Shown one piece after another: positions 4,742 to 8,898 of a DNA stretch of 8,898 nt. Position 1 is the stretch's first letter. The number at the start of each line of letters is the position of its first letter. Source of the stretch: Gammaproteobacteria bacterium. GTDB taxonomy: Bacteria > Pseudomonadota > Gammaproteobacteria > SZUA-229. The translations under genes and the position numbers were made by a program. The DNA lies in contig DAOWFN010000059.1 in the NCBI GenBank assembly GCA_030637945.1, forward strand, positions 1 to 8,898, read 5' to 3'. The notes beneath the pieces are model-generated. The model was not told the origin of the DNA. It searched no databases and saw nothing but the letters and a program-made list of their open reading frames with translations.

Positions 4742-5635
4742 ATGGATATACCTGAAAATAATTCCGAATTACAGCATTCCAGTCTACGAGACTCAGAAGT
4801 TTTGCCGGGTACATTGTATCTTGTTGCAACCCCAATAGGCAATTTAGGCGATATTACGCAGCGTGCAATCTCGGTACTGGATCAGGTCGATATTGTCGCT
4901 GCGGAAGACACACGCCACAGCCAGCGCTTGTTATCACACCTTGGCATCAAAACAAAATTGACGTCATATCATGAGCATAATGAGGACAAGGTCACGCCCA
5001 AATTGCTTGATGCGCTTGAAGCGGGACGGTCAATTGCGCTCATTTCAGATGCTGGCACCCCGTTGATCAGTGATCCCGGTTATCGGCTGGTAACGCAGGC
5101 GCATGACAGGGAAGCTAAAGTTGTCCCAATCCCCGGTGTTTGCGCTGCTATTGCGGCACTGAGTGCAGTTGGCCTGGCAACGGATTCATTTGCCTTTGAA
5201 GGATTCCCACCGGCAAAACAGGGTGCGCGCCTGCATTTTTTTGAACAGTTTGTTGCGCGAAGGCAAACCATGATTTTTTATGTCTCATGTCATCGCATTA
5301 TTGAAACATTGCAGGACATGCAAACGATATTTGGTGAAACCAGGCGAGTGGGTTTTGCTAGAGAGATAACGAAAACGTTTGAAACTATAAAAAGAATGGA
5401 GTTGTCAGCACTGATTAACTTTGTTGAAGAGGATGAAAATCAGCGCAAAGGTGAAATTGTACTCGTTGTTGAAGGTGATCTTACCGTTCAGGAAACGGGT
5501 ATGCAGATTGATCATTATTTGTCGATATTGCTTAAAGAATTGCCTGTGAAACAATCGGTCAGTCTGGTGGTGAAACTGACAGGTGAAAACAAAAATGATA
5601 TCTATAAGCGCGCGCTAGAATTAAAGGAGTCTTGA
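4742..5635 (+). CDS. rsmI: 16S rRNA (cytidine(1402)-2'-O)-methyltransferase RsmI
   Basis: RsmI uses S-adenosylmethionine to 2'-O-methylate C1402 in the decoding centre of 16S rRNA. The 297-residue product fits the tetrapyrrole-methylase-like family: GTLYLVATPIGNLGDITQRA (23-42), AAEDTRHS (53-60), the SAM-site segment ALISDAGTPLISDPGYRLV (99-117), VPIPGVCAAIAAL (128-140), FEGFPPAKQG (152-161), REITK (207-211) and RKGEIVLVVEG (235-245). The conserved FYES(P/T)HR motif reads FYVSCHR (179-185), replacing the usual Glu with Val. I chose ATG at 4742 because it has a nearby AAGAG and gives a length like E. coli RsmI. A GTG at 4703 would add 13 residues without family similarity. Divergent from lpoA, as in Pseudomonas and E. 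coli. It is followed 3 nt later by the TraB-family gene. Confidence 0.94.
   Translation: MDIPENNSELQHSSLRDSEVLPGTLYLVATPIGNLGDITQRAISVLDQVDIVAAEDTRHSQRLLSHLGIKTKLTSYHEHNEDKVTPKLLDALEAGRSIALISDAGTPLISDPGYRLVTQAHDREAKVVPIPGVCAAIAALSAVGLATDSFAFEGFPPAKQGARLHFFEQFVARRQTMIFYVSCHRIIETLQDMQTIFGETRRVGFAREITKTFETIKRMELSALINFVEEDENQRKGEIVLVVEGDLTVQETGMQIDHYLSILLKELPVKQSVSLVVKLTGENKNDIYKRALELKES
5623..5629 (+). promoter_or_regulatory. Strong Shine-Dalgarno for the TraB-family gene
   Basis: AAAGGAG lies inside the last codons of rsmI, 9 nt before the GTG at 5639. It fixes that GTG as the start and supports translation from a joint message with rsmI. It is one of the clearest ribosome binding sites in the window. 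Confidence 0.7.
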
Positions 5636-5638
5636 TCC

Positions 5639-6514
5639 GTGAAAAAACGATTAATATTCATATTAAGTTTTTTTGTTCTCACTGCTGTTCATGCTGAGAA
5701 TGATAAAGCTTTTGTATGGGAAGTATCGTCAGAATCGAATACTGTCTACCTCATGGGTTCGATTCATGTTGCAGATAACAGTTTTTATCCGTTACGAAAG
5801 GAAATAGAAGATGCATTTAATCGTTCAAGCCACCTGGTTGTAGAGTTAGATGTAAATAAGATCGATCATGATGCCTACAATCAAATATTGCTGGAAAAAG
5901 GCAGTTATAAAAACGGAAAAACAATTGAAGACGTTCTGTCTGAAGAAACCTGGTTGCAGTTGCGCCAAAGCCTGAAAAAACTGAATATCAATTACGATGC
6001 AGTAAAAAATTACAAACCCGGCATCCTGGTTCTCACGTTAAGTGCGATCCAGGTGATACAGATGGGGTTTGACCCGGCTCTGGGAATCGATGTTTATTTT
6101 TTACAAAAAGCGACACAGCAATCTGAAAAGAAAGTAGTCGAGCTCGAAACCCTGCAGCAGCAGTTAGACTTATTTATCGATATGCCTGATGGAGATTTAC
6201 TGCTTAAAGAAAGTTTATATTCGCTGGATGAATCAGAGTCGTTGATGGCGGATATGGTCCGCTACTGGAAACGTGGTGACGAAGTAAAAATGAATAAGCT
6301 GTTGTTCGAAGATGCTTTAGATGAATATCCTGCATTCGGTGAGATATATGATGAGCTGTTTTATGAAAGAAACCGGCAGATGACCATAAAAATCGATGAG
6401 ATGTTAAAGCAGCAGGAAGATTACTTTGTTGTTGTCGGCAGCGGACACTTGATTGGTGAGAAAGGTATCGTTAATGCCCTTAAGGAAAAGGGGTATAAGG
6501 TAAAACGTCTGTAA
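5639..6514 (+). CDS. Secreted TraB/GumN (Tiki-like) family protein, putative metal-dependent protease
   Basis: The 291-residue protein has a clear Sec signal peptide (KKR start, hydrophobic core, likely cleavage after VHA at residue 19), so it should act in the periplasm or be anchored there. The mature part matches the TraB/GumN/Tiki superfamily: a first GxxH in LMGSIHVAD (His43), a conserved Glu in LVVELD (Glu69), and a second GxxH in VVVGSGHLIGEKGIV (His270). These are the residues thought to bind metal in the related Tiki proteases. Activity and substrates of bacterial members are poorly known, so protease function is inference. Residue count is normal for bacterial members. The GTG start at 5639 is fixed by an AAAGGAG upstream, and the gene is only 3 nt behind rsmI, implying cotranscription. 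The gene after rsmI is often different in related genomes, so this looks like a local arrangement. Confidence 0.85.
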   Translation: MKKRLIFILSFFVLTAVHAENDKAFVWEVSSESNTVYLMGSIHVADNSFYPLRKEIEDAFNRSSHLVVELDVNKIDHDAYNQILLEKGSYKNGKTIEDVLSEETWLQLRQSLKKLNINYDAVKNYKPGILVLTLSAIQVIQMGFDPALGIDVYFLQKATQQSEKKVVELETLQQQLDLFIDMPDGDLLLKESLYSLDESESLMADMVRYWKRGDEVKMNKLLFEDALDEYPAFGEIYDELFYERNRQMTIKIDEMLKQQEDYFVVVGSGHLIGEKGIVNALKEKGYKVKRL

Positions 6515-6518
6515 CGAA

Positions 6519-6593
6519 AATGTAGGTGCGAATTTATTCGCACGATGCGCGCATACTCTGGCACCGCTGTGCGAATAAATTCGCACCTACATT
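6519..6593. repeat. REPIN: paired, inverted REP elements of the GTAG type
   Basis: The 25-nt arm at 6519-6543 is matched by its exact reverse complement at 6569-6593, with a 25-nt centre holding the palindrome ATGCGCGCAT (6545-6554). Each arm is a REP: a GTAG tetranucleotide (6522-6525, and complementary 6587-6590), then the small palindrome GTGCGAATTTATTCGCAC (8 paired bases around TT). Tetranucleotide plus hairpin, in inverted pairs, is the known REPIN layout mobilised by RAYT transposases (IS200/IS605-like). It fills nearly all of the 84-bp gap, beginning 4 bp after the TraB-family stop and ending 5 bp from the accC stop. It probably also acts as a two-way transcription barrier. No RAYT gene is in this window. 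Confidence 0.85.
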
Positions 6594-6598
6594 AAAAA

Positions 6599-7939
6599 CT
6601 AGATTCCCAGCTTCTTCTCAAGGTAGTGGATATTTGTTCCACCCGCCTGAAAATTTGCATCGTTGAGAATCTCTTTGTGTAATTCGATATTGGTGTTGAT
6701 GCCTTTTATGCTAATCTCATCAAGTGCACCTTGCATGCGAGCGATAGCAACGTCTCTGTTGCAGCCATAAGCGATTAATTTACCGATCATCGAATCATAA
6801 TGCGGTGGTACGGTATAACCACCGTAGATGTGTGTATCGATGCGAATGCCTGGGCCACCGGGCGGATGGTAGCGCTCGATCTTACCCGGTGAAGGGATAA
6901 AGGTTTTATGGTGTTCGGCATTCAGGCGACACTCTATTGCGTGCCCCCTGATTTCGATATCGCTTTGCTTGTAGCGAAGTTTTTCACCCGAAGCGATATA
7001 AAGCTGTTCCTTGATGATATCGACACCGGTAATCATTTCAGTTACCGGGTGCTCGACCTGAACGCGCGTATTCATCTCGATGAAATAAAACTCACCGTCC
7101 TGATATAAAAATTCAAAGGTACCTGCGCCACGATATTTTATTTTGTTGCAGGCATCAACACAGCGTTGCCCGATCTTTTTACGTTGTTTAGGCGTGATGC
7201 CGGGAGCCGGGGCTTCTTCCACCACTTTTTGATTGCGTCGTTGCATCGAGCAGTCACGTTCGCCCAGGTGGATAGCATTTCCCTGGCCATCGGATAACAC
7301 CTGTATCTCAACGTGGCGAGGTGTTTCCAGGTATTTCTCCATGTACACCATGCTGTTGCCAAAGAAAGTGCCGGCTTCCTGTTTGGTCAGTGTAATAGAG
7401 TTTGTCAGAGTCGCATCTGAATGCACCACGCGCATGCCACGACCGCCACCACCGCCAGCCGCTTTAATGATAATCGGGTAACCGATCTTATTGGCCATTT
7501 TTATATTGGTGTCGTTGTCATCACCTAATGGTCCGTCAGAGCCGGGTACGCAGGGTACGCCCGCATTTTTCATTGCTTTAATCGCTTCGACCTTATCGCC
7601 CATGATGCGGATGGATTCAGGTGTAGGACCGATAAAAATAAAACCACTGTCTTCTACACGTTCTGCAAAATCGGCATTTTCAGACAGGAAGCCATATCCG
7701 GGGTGAATAGCTACCGCATCGGTCACCTCGGCAGCACTGATGATGGCCGGTACGTTAAGATAGCTCTGGTCTGATGGGGCTGGCCCAATACAGACAGATT
7801 CATCTGCCAGGCGTACGTGTTTGAGATCACGGTCGGCTTCTGAGTGCACGGCGACCGTTTTGATGCCAAGTTCACGACAGGCACGCAGTATACGTAATGC
7901 AATTTCGCCTCGGTTGGCGATAACGACTTTAGATAACAT
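6599..7939 (-). CDS. accC: Biotin carboxylase subunit of acetyl-CoA carboxylase
   Basis: AccC uses ATP and bicarbonate to carboxylate the biotin on AccB, the first half-reaction of malonyl-CoA synthesis. The 446-residue product (E. coli 449) aligns without gaps to the family and keeps E. coli numbering: VVIANRGEIALRILRA at the start, the ATP-grasp glycine-rich loop AAGGGGGRGMR (160-170), Lys116 and Lys159 for ATP, MQRRNQKVVEEAPAP with Lys238, and the catalytic set Glu276, Glu288, Asn290, Arg292 and Arg338. It ends with the usual NIHYLEKKLGI. The ATG at 7939 lies 11 nt after the accB stop, with AAGG overlapping that stop, so accB and accC are almost certainly cotranscribed and translated in step. 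prmA, the common next gene in Gammaproteobacteria, is absent. The gene ends directly at the REPIN. Confidence 0.98.
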   Translation of the reverse strand: MLSKVVIANRGEIALRILRACRELGIKTVAVHSEADRDLKHVRLADESVCIGPAPSDQSYLNVPAIISAAEVTDAVAIHPGYGFLSENADFAERVEDSGFIFIGPTPESIRIMGDKVEAIKAMKNAGVPCVPGSDGPLGDDNDTNIKMANKIGYPIIIKAAGGGGGRGMRVVHSDATLTNSITLTKQEAGTFFGNSMVYMEKYLETPRHVEIQVLSDGQGNAIHLGERDCSMQRRNQKVVEEAPAPGITPKQRKKIGQRCVDACNKIKYRGAGTFEFLYQDGEFYFIEMNTRVQVEHPVTEMITGVDIIKEQLYIASGEKLRYKQSDIEIRGHAIECRLNAEHHKTFIPSPGKIERYHPPGGPGIRIDTHIYGGYTVPPHYDSMIGKLIAYGCNRDVAIARMQGALDEISIKGINTNIELHKEILNDANFQAGGTNIHYLEKKLGI

Positions 7940-7950
7940 AAAACAGTGCC

Positions 7951-8400
7951 TTATTCGATAACGATAAGCGGTTGACCAAACTCAACAGGTTGAGCATTGT
8001 CGACGAGGATGGCTTTAACCGTACCTGACTTATCTGCTTCAATCTGATTAAGAATTTTCATGGCTTCGATGATGCAAACCGTATCGCCTTCATTGACGCT
8101 GTCGCCCACTTTAACGAAGTCAGGCGTACCCGGCGCGGAGGCAGTATAGAAAGTGCCAACCATCGGTGCGTTTACAGTATGTCCACTAATAGCAGGGCTA
8201 TCGGTTGTGCTTTCAGCGTCAGGTGCCGCTGCAGCAGGTGCTGGAGCCGGCGCCGCGAATTGTTGAACTGGAGCCGCCATCGGTGCACCTGTGCCATATC
8301 GTGAAATACGTACCGATTCTTCACCTTCGTTGATTTCGATCTCAGCAATGCCGGATTCTTCCAGCAGTTCGATTAATTTTTTTACTTTACGAATATCCAT
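7951..8400 (-). CDS. accB: Biotin carboxyl carrier protein of acetyl-CoA carboxylase
   Basis: AccB carries the biotin that shuttles carboxyl groups from AccC to the carboxyltransferase AccAD. The 149-residue product has three parts: an N-terminal helical dimerisation segment (MDIRKVKKLIELLEESGIAE...SVRISRY, 1-35), a flexible Ala/Pro-rich linker (about 38-62), and the C-terminal biotinyl domain (about 74-149). Biotin is attached at Lys115 in IEAMKILNQIEAD. The preceding TASAPGTPDFVKVGD (86-100) contains the thumb loop typical of bacterial AccB. The ATG at 8400 is 32 nt after aroQ, with AAAGG about 12 nt upstream of the start. In E. coli AccB represses its own operon, but nothing in this sequence shows that here. 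Nothing is missing or altered in the key motifs. Confidence 0.97.
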   Translation of the reverse strand: MDIRKVKKLIELLEESGIAEIEINEGEESVRISRYGTGAPMAAPVQQFAAPAPAPAAAAPDAESTTDSPAISGHTVNAPMVGTFYTASAPGTPDFVKVGDSVNEGDTVCIIEAMKILNQIEADKSGTVKAILVDNAQPVEFGQPLIVIE

Positions 8401-8432
8401 AAGAATATACCCTTTAGGCTTTAGCCCGGTTG

Positions 8433-8879
8433 TTATTGGTCCTGCTTTAATTGTTGGATAGCCGCCTGTAACGCCAGTTCATAACCTTGAGCACCAAGGC
8501 CAGAGATAACACCAACAGCAATATCAGAAAAATAGGAATGCTCACGAAACGCTTCACGTGCATGAACATTGGATAAATGAATTTCAATAAATGGAATATC
8601 AACGCCGCTTAAGGCATCACGCAGTGCCACACTGGTGTGGGTGAATGCAGCAGGGTTGATGATAATAAACCGCACATCGTTTTTAACGGCGTCATGGATA
8701 TGCTCGATCAGCTCAACCTCAGCGTTGCTCTGTACGCTTTCAAGGCTAAGGCCGTTGTCAGTCGCCATCTGCGACAATTTACTGTTGATACTGTCGAGCG
8801 TGTCCGAGCCATAGTGCTCCGGCTCACGGGTACCGAGCAGGTTTAGGTTGGGGCCGTTTATGACGAGAAGATCAGGCAT
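8433..8879 (-). CDS. aroQ: Type II 3-dehydroquinate dehydratase
   Basis: AroQ dehydrates 3-dehydroquinate to 3-dehydroshikimate in the shikimate pathway, by trans elimination through an enolate. The 148-residue size is standard. Seen motifs: VINGPNLNLLGTREPEHYG (6-24) with Arg18 and the catalytic Tyr23, QSNAEVELIEHIHDA (50-64), INPAAFTHTSVALRDAL (74-90) with Asn75 and His81, and FIEIHLSNVHAREAFREHS (97-115) with Glu99, His101 and Arg112. All expected active-site residues are present. The ATG at 8879 is 19 bp from the window edge, and no Shine-Dalgarno is visible in the short upstream piece. Position directly before accB and accC is the usual gammaproteobacterial aroQ-accB-accC order, and aroQ is likely first in the operon. 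Confidence 0.97.
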   Translation of the reverse strand: MPDLLVINGPNLNLLGTREPEHYGSDTLDSINSKLSQMATDNGLSLESVQSNAEVELIEHIHDAVKNDVRFIIINPAAFTHTSVALRDALSGVDIPFIEIHLSNVHAREAFREHSYFSDIAVGVISGLGAQGYELALQAAIQQLKQDQ

Positions 8880-8898
8880 TTTGTGTGTTTATAAGGCG

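Noticed and set aside
6519..6593. Ordinary intrinsic terminator only
   Set aside because: The stem is far longer than a terminator needs, has internal palindromes and GTAG ends in both arms, and lacks a long T-run. The REPIN description explains more, although termination may be a side effect.
7233..7706. Plus-strand open frames opposite accC
   Set aside because: They are antisense shadows of a highly conserved gene. Their Pro/Arg/Ser-rich products reflect accC codon usage.

Overview
The window looks like the chromosome of a free-living or recently free-living gammaproteobacterium with moderate GC content. It holds SspA and SspB, the outer-membrane PBP1A activator LpoA, an AccB/AccC pair and the end of a cytochrome bc1 operon. 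That combination is typical of respiring Gammaproteobacteria of the Pseudomonas or sulfur-oxidiser/methylotroph type. I cannot name the genus. The coding content is mostly housekeeping, and I see no phage, CRISPR, toxin-antitoxin or defence island. The unusual structure lies between the genes.

Layout. Positions 1-242 are the C-terminal end of cytochrome c1 (petC), followed by two small hairpins. sspA (341-946) and sspB (1245-1646) run on the + strand, but about 300 bp separate them. This gap holds a 155-bp imperfect palindrome (981-1135), a further short palindrome and an outer AT-rich inverted repeat. sspB ends against an AT-rich two-way hairpin that it shares with the convergent operon lpoA (4670-2775), yraN (2741-2370) and gmhA (2291-1704). 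rsmI (4742-5635) and a TraB/GumN-family secreted protein gene (5639-6514) run divergently from lpoA on the + strand. They end at a perfect 25-bp inverted repeat (6519-6593) that has the form of a REPIN. The minus-strand operon aroQ (8879-8433), accB (8400-7951) and accC (7939-6599) ends at the same repeat from the other side.

How the genes relate. petC/sspA/sspB against lpoA/yraN/gmhA, with rsmI divergent, is from memory the arrangement in Pseudomonas and relatives. The BON-domain lipoprotein gene (dolP/yraP) usually next to gmhA is absent. SspA is an RNA-polymerase-binding stress regulator and SspB an adaptor delivering ssrA-tagged proteins to ClpXP. LpoA activates the peptidoglycan synthase PBP1A, and GmhA makes the first heptose intermediate for LPS. 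RsmI methylates 16S rRNA. AroQ serves the shikimate pathway. AccB and AccC are the biotin carrier and biotin carboxylase of acetyl-CoA carboxylase.

Points of most interest: (1) the ERIC-like palindrome separating sspA from sspB, with a possible leaderless sspB promoter just after it; (2) the GTAG-type REPIN filling the accC/traB gap; (3) a DiaA-like SIS protein that keeps the full GmhA catalytic set; (4) TTG starts for both lpoA and yraN, the latter three codons after an ATG and directly behind an in-frame TAG; and (5) an Asp at +2 of the LpoA lipobox cysteine.
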